From contig CM077676.1 in assembly GCA_039707655.1 (NCBI GenBank), positions 376,406,114-376,470,113 on the forward strand: a DNA stretch of 64,000 nucleotides. The letters are read 5' to 3'. The notes under the pieces were generated by a model, which was given only the letters and a program-made list of their open reading frames with translations, was not told where the DNA came from and did no database searches. Made by a program: the position numbers and the translations under genes. This DNA is from Elymus sibiricus. Lineage: Eukaryota > Streptophyta > Magnoliopsida > Poales > Poaceae. Every line of letters begins with the position of its first letter. The first letter of the stretch is position 1. Below, piece after piece: positions 1-10,760 of the stretch.

Positions 1-343
1 ACCCCCCGTGCAGATCACATCTGCATTGCCCTTTCGTCTGCGAAATTTCATCTTTCTCTTTAACTACGGTGGAATTCAATGAACTGTTAGCACTTCGTTG
101 ATCAATCAGGATCGCGGATTGCCAGAACATTGAAACTCCACCATACTGTTATCAAGATCAGAAATATGCAAATTCTAGGGAAGCAACAGGAATATCGGGT
201 AACAGATTTCATCTGCTACCCGCACAAATAATTTTCAGCAATAGATCTCATCTACTACATAATTATATTGTGCAACACCCATACATCTCTATGTATTCTA
301 GATCGCAACCTGCATCTACGCATAGCACGGCTCTTGATGCCAC
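1..343 (-). mobile_element. Leader of a minus-strand copia element, cut by the window edge
   Basis: This is the untranslated leader just inside the 5' LTR of a minus-strand retrotransposon. The LTR ends at 344 and a primer-binding-site-like sequence follows at once. No gag reading frame is visible; the coding region should lie left of the window. The leader contains repeated TAGATGAGATCT-type motifs on the minus strand. The copia assignment rests only on the LTR style and the initiator-Met-type primer site. Confidence 0.55.
329..343 (-). other. Primer binding site (initiator tRNA-Met type) of the minus-strand copia element
   Basis: The minus strand reads GTGGCATCAAGAGCC directly after the CA end of the LTR. 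It resembles the usual plant site TGGTATCAGAGC, which pairs with the 3' end of initiator tRNA-Met. It fixes the inner border of the LTR and the direction of the element. Confidence 0.6.
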
Positions 344-2532
344 TGTATTGTGTATCACACAGTAGAAAACAAAAATTTTCCGACCTACGCACCAGCCCAG
401 GACCACTATGGAGACTGCATACAAGGTTTGATCATTTTTCGTTACCGACTCGTAGCGCAGCGGAAGTAGAGTCGATGACGAACGGCGGTGCAGATCCCCG
501 CAGCTAGGATTTTACAACCTCCCAACCGCGAGGATGTATACCCTCATCTGCCCCGCGGACAGCCCTCCGGGAGGCGGTCGCACAGTCCCCCGGACGGTGT
601 CGCGGACAGCCCTTCGGGAGGACCTCCGAAACTCGGACTGTCACTCGGACAGCCCTTCGGGAGGACCTCCAAAACTCGGACGGTCACACGGACAGCCCTG
701 CGGGAGGCACTCTCGAACTAAGACCGAAACTACGATCTCTCTACAGAGTTGCACACATACGATGTCATCTATCCGGCAGGGCTTCGCCGTCCAGAACTAG
801 TTCCCACCGGAACCCAGACAGCCTTTCGGCTCTACGAAACTATTTCGTGGGAGGGAGAGAAGAAAAGGCAGATCATGCATGCCATGTGTGTGAGAGTTGG
901 AGTGAGGATGGGGAGCTCCTCTCCACCTCCTTATATAGTGGTGGAAGGGGTGAGGGGGGGGCTGAAATTCAGCCCACTAAACATGCACCCACCAAACAAG
1001 GAAAACATGTTCCCACCAAACATGGAGAAAACATGTTCCCTTGTCCATGGTGTTCCCCCATGGGGCCCCACCTTCCTCCCAACACTCTCCACCATTTGTG
1101 GGGGCTGCCCCCCACCATGGGGGCCCCACCCAACACTTTGTCCAGCCACAAGGGGGCTGTCCCCTAAAGGGGGCGCCCCCAAAAACAGCCCCCACGATCC
1201 GTGGGATCTTGTCCCCTCTCGCTGGGACAAGATGTTTTCCGAAACTATTTCTTCTGAAAATTCCAGAAGGTCCCAGAACATTTCCGGCACCCTCTAAAAT
1301 TATCTGGACGCGCTCCGGAACATTTCCGGTATGGTGGTTTAATTTAAAACCATCTTCGTTTACCCGGTAAACAATTCCGGCAGCTCCGAAAACCTTTTTC
1401 GGTTTTTTCTCCGAAAAAATTCCAGAAATTACCAGACCAATCTGGCAACCTCCAAAACATTCCCGGTGCTTGCCGAAACCTTTTTGGATCAATGGTTTTA
1501 TCCGAAACAACTTTTCGGTTTTACCGAAACTTTTTCGGTGTTCTCTCCGGAACTTTTCCGTTGTCTCCGAAACTTTTCCAGTGACTTTCTCTCGGACTCC
1601 TCGTCTAGTATTCAGCAGATAGATGACTCTTAAGCGTGTGACCCTATAGGTTCGGTGAAGTATAGACATGACCCGGAACCCCTTCCGATCAATGATCAAC
1701 ATCGGAGCCGTGGACACCCATATTGACCCCTATACCCACACGAATGAATATTCGAGTGAACCTCCAGTTGCCGTGTGCTATTCCTGTTGCTTCGCGATAT
1801 GTTACAAATACCCAAGGTGAGACATGTAGGCATCCCCGTGGATCAACACTTGTCCACAATGCCAGTTACCTCGTTGCCGGTATTGTTCTCTTTTCTCGTT
1901 CCCGTGTTCCGGCATCCCTGTGATCAAATCACCCTGTGTCTGGCCAGACGATGATGGATACCGTAACACCGAGAGGGCCCAGAGATATCTCTCCATCGTC
2001 GGAGGAGCAAATCCCAATCTCGAGCTATCAAGTTACTTGACACACTTTTCCATGAACCCGTAAGCCGCCGTAATAGCCACCCATTTACGGATGACGTTTA
2101 ACAAACCCCAAAGTTCATGAAGCAAGCATGAAGAAACTCGATACTCTCATGGTCTAAGGAATTATGCAAACATTAACTTCTCTGTGTTATTAACCATAAA
2201 CTTATGACGAATGTATCTCATAGCATAACACAATTTGGGTCGATTCAACACAAGTGTTCTACCAACAATTGTGCCCTCAAAATTGCCGGCATAGTCATGC
2301 CCATGATCAGGAAAACAGGATCATCATGCAATACTTGAGCCAGTCATAGAGGCTTGACTAGGAATACATTTTACCGTTTATTATCCCACACGTGCACATG
2401 AGTTTCCCTCCAAGCCTCGTTTTATTTGTAGACTCGAGAATCATTGCAGTTATAGCATGGAACATAAACATAATTATGAATAGGGAGATAATCAATAACA
2501 TTTATTATTGCCTCTAGGGCATATCTCCTACA
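344..2532 (-). repeat. 5' LTR of a minus-strand copia-type retrotransposon (about 2.19 kb)
   Basis: On the minus strand the LTR opens TGTAGGAGATATGCCCTAG, close to the Angela/WIS/BARE start, and ends ACACAATACA next to the primer site. It carries a 43-bp minisatellite (556-731) and a dense field of CCGAAA/TTTCGG and TTCCGG half-sites (about 1230-1590), typical of the U3 of these LTRs. It lies inside an older plus-strand Angela-like LTR that resumes at 2533. The partner 3' LTR is outside the window, so its target duplication cannot be checked. Open frames inside it (for example 749-1297 or 977-1717) have no recognisable domain and are treated as chance. Confidence 0.7.
556..731. repeat. Four-unit GC-rich minisatellite (43-bp period) in the copia LTR
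   Basis: Units beginning CGGACAGCCC start at 556, 603, 646 and 689, giving spacings of 47, 43 and 43 bp. Each continues with a GGGAGG block. The first and last units are the most diverged. Confidence 0.8.
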
Positions 2533-3356
2533 GGTGTCTCGACCCAAAGGACCTCATGGGCTGTGGGAGGAGTCAAACCAGCCCCTAGTGGGCTGGCCTA
2601 ACCCCCCCCCCCCACTAAGGCCCATGTGGCTTTGGGTGGAAAAAATCCAAAGGAGGAAAGGTGGAAAGGGTTTCCAAGTGGAGAGGAGGAATCCTACTCC
2701 TAATAGGATTGGAGTAGGACTCCTCCACCTCCAATTTCGGCCAAACCTTGAGGGTTTGAGGCTGCCTCCTCCCTTCCCTCCGTCCTATATATACTAGAGG
2801 ATTTAGAGGGAAGAGCTAACCCTAATTGCCACGTGCTCCCTCTACTTCATCTAGATCGGTTTCTCCTCTAGTCTAGTTTCAACGGTGCTTAGGTGAAGCC
2901 CTGCCGGAATTGTTCCACCACCATCGCCGCCGCGCCGTCACGCCGCCGGAGAACTCTTCTACCTCTCCGCTCCCTCTTGCTGGATCAAGAAGGCGGAGAT
3001 CATCATCGAGCTGTACGTGTGCTGAACGCGGAGGTGCCGTCCGTTCGGCGCTAGATCGGAAGGACCGTGATCAGGATCGCGAGACGATTCGTGATTTGAT
3101 CGCGGGACAGATCATGATGGGATCGCGGGACGGATCGAGATTGGATCGCGAGATGGATCGTGATGGGATCGCGGGACGCTCGGCGATTTGGATCGTGAAG
3201 ACGTTCGACTACATCAACCGCGTTTCTTAACGCTTCCCGCTTAGCGATCTACAAGGGTATGTAGATCCACTCTCCCTCTCGTAGATACTCATCACCATGG
3301 ATAGATCTTGCGTGTGCGTAGGAATTTTTTTGTTTCCCATGCAACGTTCCCCAACA
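2533..3356 (+). repeat. 3' part of an Angela/WIS-like copia LTR
   Basis: The segment aligns over its whole length with the 3' portion of the complete solo LTR at 54712-56609: the same TATA region (CTATATATACTAGAGG), the same GATCGCGGGACGGATCG repeats, and the same terminus CATGCAACGTTCCCCAACA at 3356. Its 5' part is cut off by the minus-strand copia element at 2532/2533. To the right the sequence passes straight into a Fatima-like LTR, so this LTR was itself inserted there. Confidence 0.8.
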
Positions 3357-4240
3357 GTTTGTTGGGATCCGATGAATTGTGAGTTTGTGATCAGATTATT
3401 CATGAGAAATATTTGAGTCTTCTCTGAACTCTTTTATGCATGATTGTTATAGCTTTGTATTTCTCTCCGATCTATCGATTTGGTTTGGCCAACTAGATTG
3501 GTTTATCTTGCAATGGGAGAGGTGCTTTGTGATGGGTTCAATCTTGCGGTGCTCAATCCCAGTGAAAGAAAGGGACATGACACGTATTTGTATTGTTGCC
3601 ATTAAGGATAAAAAGATGGGGTTTAATCATATTGCTTGAGTTTACTTAGTCTACATCATGTCATCTTGCTTAAAGCGTTACTCTGTTTTATACTTAATAC
3701 CCTAGATGCATGCTGGATAGCGGTCGATGGGTGGAGTAATAGTAGTAGATGCAGGCAGGAGTCGGTCTACTTGTCTCGGACGTGATGCCTATATACATGA
3801 TCATTGCCATGAATCCGTCATAATTATTTGCTTTTCTATCAATTGCCCAACAGTAATTTGTTTACCCACCGTATGCTATGTTTTCGAGAGAGAGGCCTCT
3901 AGTGAAAACTATGCCCCCCGGGGTCTATCTTTATCATATATTAAAATCCAAAAATACCTTGCTACAATTTATTTACTTTTATTTTATTTTGCAATTTATA
4001 TTTCTATCTATCACTATCAGAATTAATCCTTGCAAATAACCGCTAAGAGGATTGACAACCCTCTTATTTGCGTTGGGTGCAAGTGTTTGCTTTTGTGTGT
4101 GTAGGTGCTGCTAAAGGATTTTGCGTGGTTCTCCTACTGGATTGATAACCTTGGTTCTTAACTGAGGGAAATACTTATCACTACTATACTGCATCATCCT
4201 CTCCTCTTCGGGGAAATACCAACGCGGTCTACAAGTAGAA
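3357..4240 (+). repeat. 3' part of a Fatima-like gypsy LTR
   Basis: It is collinear with the right half of the LTR at 29000-30543, from GTTTGTTGGGATCCGATG to the ACAAGTAG terminus. The left half is displaced by the nested copia LTRs. A short unassigned stretch (4241-4254) separates it from the Athila-type element. Short open frames here are chance. Confidence 0.65.
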
Positions 4241-4255
4241 TTTCCCACCTAGCAG

Positions 4256-4998
4256 TGATGACCCACAAGTATAGGGGATCAATCATAGTCCTTTCGATAA
4301 GTAAGAGTGTCGAACCCAACGAGGAGCAGAAGGAAATGACAAGCAGTTTTCAGCAAGGTATTCTCTGCAAGTACTGAAAGTAGCGGTAACAGATAGTTTT
4401 GATAGCAAGATAATTCGTAACAAGTAACAAGTATAATAAAGTGCAGCAAGGTGGCCCAACCCTTTTTGTAGTAAAGGACAAGCCAGAACGATCTCTAACC
4501 GTAAGGGGCTGATTTGGATCCATATGTTTAATGCTATGGTTAGAGTTATCTTAATTCTTCTTTCGTAGTTGCGGATGCTTGCGAGAGGGGGTAATCATAA
4601 GTGGGAGGCTTGTTCAAGTAAGAACAGCACCCAAGCACCGGTCCACCCACATATCAAATTATCAAAGTAGCGAACGCGAATCAAACAAACATGATGAAAG
4701 TGACTAGATGAAATTCCCATGTGTCCTCGAGAACGCTTTACTTACTATAAGAGATCGTTCCGGCTTGTCCTTTACTACAAAAAGGATTGGGCCACCTTGC
4801 TGCACTCTTTGTTACTATTGCTACTTGTCACTTGTTACAAATTATCTTGCTATCAAACTACTCGTTACCGATAATTTCAGTGCTTGCAGAAAATACCTTG
4901 CTGAAAACCGCTTGTCATTTCCTTCCGCTCCTCGTTGGGTTCGACACTCTTACTTATCGAAAGGACTACGATTGATCCCCTATACTTGTGGGTCATCA
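4256..4998 (+). repeat. Rearranged 5' LTR: inverted LTR end joined to the normal 3' third of the LTR
   Basis: Positions 4500-4998 match the last 500 bp of the 3' LTR (13279-13779). Positions 4256 to about 4497 are instead an inverted copy of the last 250 bp of such an LTR, so the unit opens TGATGACCCACAAGTATAG and closes with its reverse complement. The normal first kilobase, which would begin TGATACGTCC, is absent. The inverted arm differs from the LTR it faces more than the two LTRs differ from each other, so it probably derives from another family member. Confidence 0.75.
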
Positions 4999-5009
4999 AG
5001 ACTCTTTTC

Positions 5010-5027
5010 TGGTGCCGTTGCCGGGGA
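5010..5027 (+). other. Primer binding site (tRNA-Asp type) of the Athila element
   Basis: TGGTGCCGTTGCCGGGGA starts 11 bases inside the LTR. It differs by one base from the TGGCGCC... site typical of plant Athila elements. Confidence 0.75.
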
Positions 5028-5119
5028 TTGAAGCGCCTTTGGTGAGTGGAATTTGGTAAGGAAACATTTATATTACGTGCTGAAATTTACTGTCACTTGT
5101 CACTATAGAAAGTAATCCT

Positions 5120-6250
5120 TTGAGGGGTTTGTTCGGGGTATCTTCACCTCGACCGGAAACACAAATAGTTGATCCTCAACCTACTGCACCTACTGAAAAT
5201 ATTTATTATGAGATTCCTCCGGGTATGATAGAGAAACTGCTAGCTAATCCTTATGCAGGAGATGGAACGGTACATCCTGATATGCACTTAATCTATGTGG
5301 ATGAAATTTGTGGATTGTTTAAGCTTGCAGGTTTATCCGGAGACGGAGTTAAGAAGAAAGCATTCCCTTTATCTTTGGAGGGAAAGGCATTGATGTGGTA
5401 TAGGCTATGTGATGATACTGATACATGGGACTGGAACCGATTGAAACTAGAATTCCATCAGAAATTTTATCCTATGCATTTGGTTCATCGTGATCGGAAT
5501 TATATATATAATTTTTGGCCTCGTGAAGGAGAAAGCATCGCTCAAGCTTGGGGGAGGCTTAAGTACATGATGTACACATGCCCCAATCATGAGCTCTCAA
5601 AAGAAATTATCTTACAGAATTTTTATGCTCGGCTTTCTCATGATAATCGAAGTACGCTTGATTCTTCTTCGGTTGACTCCTTTATGAAGAAAACTATTGA
5701 ATTCAGATGGGATCTTCTAGAAAGAATTAAACGCAACTTTGAAGATTGGGAACTCGACAAAGGTAATGAGTCAGGTATAATACTTGAGTTCGATTGTGTT
5801 AAATCTTTTATGGCCACCGATGCTTTTCATAAGTTTAGCACTAAATATGGACTTGACTCTGAGATAGTAGCTTCCTTTTGTGAATCATTTGCTACTCATG
5901 TTGATCTCCCTAAGGAGAAGTGGTTTAAATATCATCCCCCTGTTAAAGAAAAGATTGAGGAACCCGTTAGTGTTAAAGAAGAAACAATTATCTACCATGT
6001 TGATCCAGTTGTGCCCACTGCTTATATTGAGAAACCACCTTTTCCTGTTAGGATTAAGGAACATGCTAAAGTTTCAACCGTGGTTAACAAAAGTAATATT
6101 AGAGCACCTAGACCCTCTGAAAAAATTAAAGTTGAACCTAATGTTGCCATGGTTAAAGATCTCTTGGTCGATAATATAGATGGGCATGTTATTTACTTCT
6201 GTAATGAAGCAGCTAGAATTGCTAAACCAGATCCTAAAGATAAAAACAGA
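5120..6250 (+). pseudogene. gag: Athila-type gag (capsid) reading frame
   Basis: The open frame begins near 5120, but the first ATG is at 5226. The capsid-like region is recognisable from residues such as LSLEGKALMWYRL and a downstream EFHQKFYP block, the retrotransposon gag pattern of Athila elements. It would form the virus-like particle and package element RNA. It reads into the protease region before a frameshift near 6415. No CCHC zinc knuckle is visible, in line with many Athila gags. Its place after the primer site is as expected. The missing ATG at the expected start and the downstream break make it a pseudogene. Confidence 0.7.
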
Positions 6251-9200
6251 CCCGTAGTAGGCATGCCTGTTGTCTCTGTTAAAATAGGAGATCATTGTTA
6301 TCATGGATTATGTGATTTGGGTGCTAGTGTTAGTGCTATTCCGTTTACCTTATATCAAGAAATTATGAATGATATTGCACCTGTTGAAATAGAGGACATT
6401 GATGTTACTATTAAGCAGAGATACCATCACACCACTTGGGATCGTTAGAGATGTTGAAGTCTTGTGTGAAAAAATAAAATATCCTACTGATTTTCTAGTC
6501 CTAGGTTCTCCACAAGATGACTTTTGTCCCATTATATTTGGTAGACCTTTCTTGAACACTGTTAATGCTAAGATTGATTGCGCTAAAGAAACCGTCAGTG
6601 TTGATTTCGGTGGTACATCTCATGAGTTTAATTTCTCCAAGTTTTGTAGACAACCTCGTGATAAAGAATTGCCTAGTAAAGATGAAATTATTGGTCTTGC
6701 TTCTATTGCCGTACCTCCTACTGATCCGTTAGAACAATATTTGCTAGACCATGAAAACGATATGCATATGAATGAAAGAAATGAAATAGATAAGATGTTC
6801 TTTGATCAACCACCCATCCTTAAACATAATTTGCCTGTTGAAACTCTTGGAGGCCCTCCTCCACCTAAGGGTGATTCGGTATTTGAATTGAAGCAATTGC
6901 CTGATACATTGAAATATGCTTATCTTGATGAAAAGAAGATATATCCTGTTATTATTAGTGCTAACCTTTCAGCGCATGAAGAAAAAAGATTACTAAAAAT
7001 TCTGAGGAAGCACCATGCTGCTATTGGATATACTCTTGATGATCTTAAGGGCATTAGTCCCACTCTATGTCAGCACAAAATTAATATGGAGCCTGATGCT
7101 AAACCAGTTGTCGACCACCAACGACGATTAAATCCTAAGATGAAAGAGGTGGTAAGAACTGAAATATTAAAGCTTCTGAAAGCAAGTATAATCTATCCCA
7201 TAGCTGATAGTAGATGGGTAAGTCCCGTTCATTGTGTCCCTAAGAAAGGAGGTATTACCGTTGTTCCTAATGATAAAAATGAACTCATTCCACAAAGAAT
7301 TGTAACTGGTTATAGGATGGTAATTGATTTTAGAAAATTAAATAAAGCTACTAGAAAAGATCATTACCCCTTACCTTTTATTGATCAAATGTTAGAAAGA
7401 TTGTCTAAGCATACACACTTTTGTTTTCTAGATGGTTATTCTGGTTTTTCTCAAATACCCGTATCACAACCCGATCAAGAGAAAACCACCTTCACTTGTC
7501 CGTTTGGAACTTATGCCTAAAGACGTATGCCTTTTGGTTTATGCAATGCAACTGCTACCTTTCAAAGATGTATGACTGCTATATTCTCTGACTTTTGTGA
7601 AAAGATTGTTGAGGTTTTCATGGATGATTTTTCCGTTTACGGAACTTCTTTTGATGATTGCTTAAGCAACCTTGATCGAGTTTTGTAGAGATGTGAAGAA
7701 ACTAATCTTGTCTTGAATTGGGAGAAGTGCCACTTTATGGTGAATGAAGGCATTGTCTTGGGGCATAAAATTTCTGAAAGAGGTATTGAAGTTGATAAAG
7801 CTAAGGTTGATGCTATTGAGAAAATGCCATGTCCTAAAGATATTAAAGGTATAAGAAGTTTCCTTGGTCATGCTGGTTTCTATAGGAGAATTATTAAAGA
7901 CTTCTCTAAAATTTCTAGGCCTCTTACCAATCTTTTGCAAAAAGATGTTCCATTTGTTTTTGATGATGATTGTCTAGAAGCCTTTGAAACACTTAAGAAA
8001 GCCTTAACCACTGCACCTATTGTCCAACCACCTGATTGGAACTTGCCTTTTGAAATTATGTGCGATGCTAGTGACTATGCTGTTGGTGCTGTTCTAGGAC
8101 AAAGAGTTGATAAGAAATTAAATGTTATCCATTATGCTAGTAAGACTCTAGACAGTGCCCAAAGAAATTATGCTACTACTGAAAAAGAATTTCTAGCAGT
8201 TGTGTTTGCATGTGATAAATTCATATCTTACATAGTTGATTCTAAAGTAACTATTCACACCAATCATGCTGCTATTAAATATCTTATGGAAAAGAAAGAT
8301 GCTAAACCTAGACGCATTAGGTGGGTTTTATTGCTACAAGAATTTGACCTGCATATTACTGATAGGAAGGGAGCTGAGAATCCCGTAGCAGATAATTTGT
8401 CTAGAATAGAAAATGTTCTTGATGACCCACTTCCTATTAATGATGATTTTCCTGATGAACAATTAGCTGTCATAAATGCTTCTCATAATACTCCATGGTA
8501 TGCAGACTATGCTAATTATATTGTTGCTAAATACATACCACCTAGCTTTACATACCAACAAAAGAAAAAGTTCTTCTTTGATTTAAGACATTACTTCTGG
8601 GATGACCCACATCTTTATAAAGAAGGAGTAGATGATATTATTAGACGTTGTATACCTAAGCATGAACAGGAACAAATCCTACGGAAGTGTCATTTCGAGG
8701 CTTACGGAGGACACCATGCGGGAGACAGAACTGCACATAAGGTATTACAAATATGGTTTTTATTGGCCTACTCTTTTCAAGGATGCTCGTAAGTTTGTCT
8801 TATCTTGTGATGAATGTTAAAGAATTGGTAATGTTGGTAGACGTCAAGAAATGCCTATGAATTATTCACTTGCTATTGAACCATTTGATGTTTGGCGATT
8901 CGATTTTATGGGACCTTTTCCTAAATCCAATGGGTATACTCATATTTTAGTTGCTGTTGATTACGTTACTAAGTGGGTAGAAGCTATTCCAACTAGTAGT
9001 GATGATCATAACACTTCTATTAAAATGCTTAAAGAAGTTATATTCCCGAGGTTTGGAGTCCCTAGATGTTTAATGACTGATGGTGGTTCACAGTTTATTC
9101 ATGGTGCATTCCGTAAATTGCTTGCTAAATATGATGTCAACCATAGAATTGCATCTCCCTATCACCCTCAAACTAGTGGTCAAGTAGAATTGAGTAATAG

Positions 9201-9672
9201 AGAAATAAAATTAATTTTGCAAAAGACCATCAATAGATCTAGAAAGAATTGGTCTAAGAAACTTGACGATGCATTATGGGCATATAGAATTGCTTATAAA
9301 AATCCTATGGGTATGTCTCCTTATAAAATGGTTTATGGAAAAGCATGTCATTTACCTCTTGAGTTAGAACATAAAGCATATTGGGCAATAAAATAACTAA
9401 ATTATGATTTTAAACTTGCCGGTGAAAAGAGGTTATTTGATATTAGCTCATTAGATGAATGGAGAACCCAAGCTTATGAAAATGCCAAATTGTTTAAAGA
9501 AAAAGTTAAAAGATGGCATGATAGAAGAATTCAAAAACGGGAGTTTAAAGTAGGTGAGCAAGTTCTATTGTACAATTCTCGTTTGAGATATTCTTTGCAG
9601 GAAAACTTCTCTCTAAATGGGAAGGACCGTATATCATCGAAGAAGTTTATCGCTCCGGAGCCATCAAAATAA
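6251..9672 (+). pseudogene. pol: Athila-type pol: protease, reverse transcriptase, RNase H, integrase (broken)
   Basis: Domains in order: aspartic protease with the DLGAS active-site motif near 6318 and an IIFGRPFLN block near 6530; reverse transcriptase with YRMVIDFRKLN near 7310 and the catalytic FMDDF near 7618; RNase H around 8050-8420; integrase with an HHCC zinc finger (about 8690-8818) and core motifs including TDGGSQF near 9078. Breaks seen: frameshifts near 6415, 8745 and 9600, and in-frame stops at 7518, 7686, 8818 and 9394. Together these rule out a working polyprotein. The plus-strand order gag-PR-RT-RH-IN is that of Ty3/gypsy elements. Confidence 0.8.
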
Positions 9673-9952
9673 ACAACTCCGAAGGCACTAATCCGAGAGT
9701 GGTGAATAGGCAAATAATTAAGCACTATATTTCAGGTACCCCCATTAATGTTGAAACTAATATTATTGAAACAATTACACCGGAGGAATACATAAGAGAG
9801 ACCTTCTGGAACACTCCAGAACCCTGAAAAGGAAGAGGTATGTGATACGGTAAGTAAACCGACTCCAAAAATTCCATAAAAATATTTTCTGTCAGTTTTG
9901 GAATATTAGAAAAAAAACAAAAATAAGAAACAGCCAAGGGGACCCACCTGGT

Positions 9953-10009
9953 GCCCACGAGGCACCAGGGCGCGCCACCCCCCTGGCGCGCCCTGGATGC
10001 TCGTGGGCC
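9953..10009 (+). other. Long GC-rich stem-loop downstream of pol
   Basis: GCCCACGAGGCACCAGGGCG pairs with the complementary arm ending GCTCGTGGGC around a C-rich loop. A related hairpin occurs in the 3' LTR at 12539-12596, just upstream of its TATA box. Its function is unknown. Confidence 0.6.
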
Positions 10010-10168
10010 CTACGTGAGCCTTCCCGACTCCGTTTTCTTCCGGATTACTTGTTTTGCAAGATAAAAAAATCTTCATATATACTCACAAATGTTTTGACCA
10101 CCGTATCGCAGAAATCTCCTCTGTTCTTGTTTTGTGCTGTTTTCTACCAGATTTTGAGGCCAGGCACC

Positions 10169-10711
10169 ATGTCTTCTTCTTCCTCCAACAATGTGGGAGA
10201 CGATGCTTGGTTAATGCAGATGGAGCTCAGGAGGGGGGAGGAAGGAGCAATTACCATGGAAGAAGATGATGGAGATTCTCTTGAGGTCCACCCTCCGGCT
10301 TCCGAGAGGGGAACCCTTGCCGGCATCTCCACAATTCCGAACCCGCATCAGGCCGTAAGAAGCACTACAGGCCATGGGAACCCAGAGGTACAAGAAGGGC
10401 TTCCCCCTAAAAGGCCCTTACACAGGTTACATCGGAACAATTTTCATAACTTGGTTCACAATTATGGGGTTGAAAATACTCCTCGTATGCACATACCCTC
10501 CAATTGGGACATCTCTCGTCCAAGTGAAAGTGATGCAGGAAAGAACGCTTGGGGCCCAAAGAATAAGCATATTATAGCCGAAGTCCAAAGTAATACAGAG
10601 ATGATACAACATGTGCTCCGGGAAATCCAGAGCCTAAAGGAGATCCTAATTAATGTCATGAAGGACAAGCCCACCACTTCATCACCACCATCACCGAAGA
10701 AGGAAACTTGA
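10169..10711 (+). CDS. Uncharacterised 3' ORF of the Athila-type element (about 180 aa)
   Basis: An uninterrupted frame lies between integrase and the first polypurine-like motif, the position of the env-like or extra ORF in Athila elements. I chose the ATG at 10169, which begins MSSSSSNN; the open frame itself reaches back to 10049. The product is hydrophilic with an acidic N-terminal third. A heptad-like helix near its C-terminus (around VLREIQSLKEILINVM) could form a coiled coil, and the tail is Ser/Pro/Lys-rich. I see no signal peptide, membrane segment or fusion-like motif, so it is not an obvious envelope protein. It is intact while the adjacent pol carries several breaks. I do not recognise the family. 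Confidence 0.5.
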   Translation: MSSSSSNNVGDDAWLMQMELRRGEEGAITMEEDDGDSLEVHPPASERGTLAGISTIPNPHQAVRSTTGHGNPEVQEGLPPKRPLHRLHRNNFHNLVHNYGVENTPRMHIPSNWDISRPSESDAGKNAWGPKNKHIIAEVQSNTEMIQHVLREIQSLKEILINVMKDKPTTSSPPSPKKET

Positions 10712-10746
10712 GCACATGGGTATGGGCACTCCCCTTGGCTTGTGCC

Positions 10747-10760
10747 AAGCTTGGGGGAGG
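10747..10760 (+). other. Internal polypurine-tract-like motif
   Basis: AAGCTTGGGGGAGG is almost identical to the motif that abuts the 3' LTR at 12248-12261, but lies 1.5 kb upstream. Two such tracts could prime plus-strand DNA at two places. Confidence 0.5.

Noticed and set aside
603..731. CRISPR-like regular repeats
   Set aside because: Contiguous 43-bp tandem units without unique spacers, in a plant LTR.
749..1297. 182-codon frame in the left copia LTR
   Set aside because: Non-coding LTR sequence; translation is repeat-derived with no motif.
4256..4998. Foldback or TIR transposon with 240-bp inverted repeats
   Set aside because: The right arm and centre are the 3' third of the Athila LTR and are followed directly by its primer binding site, so it is a rearranged LTR.
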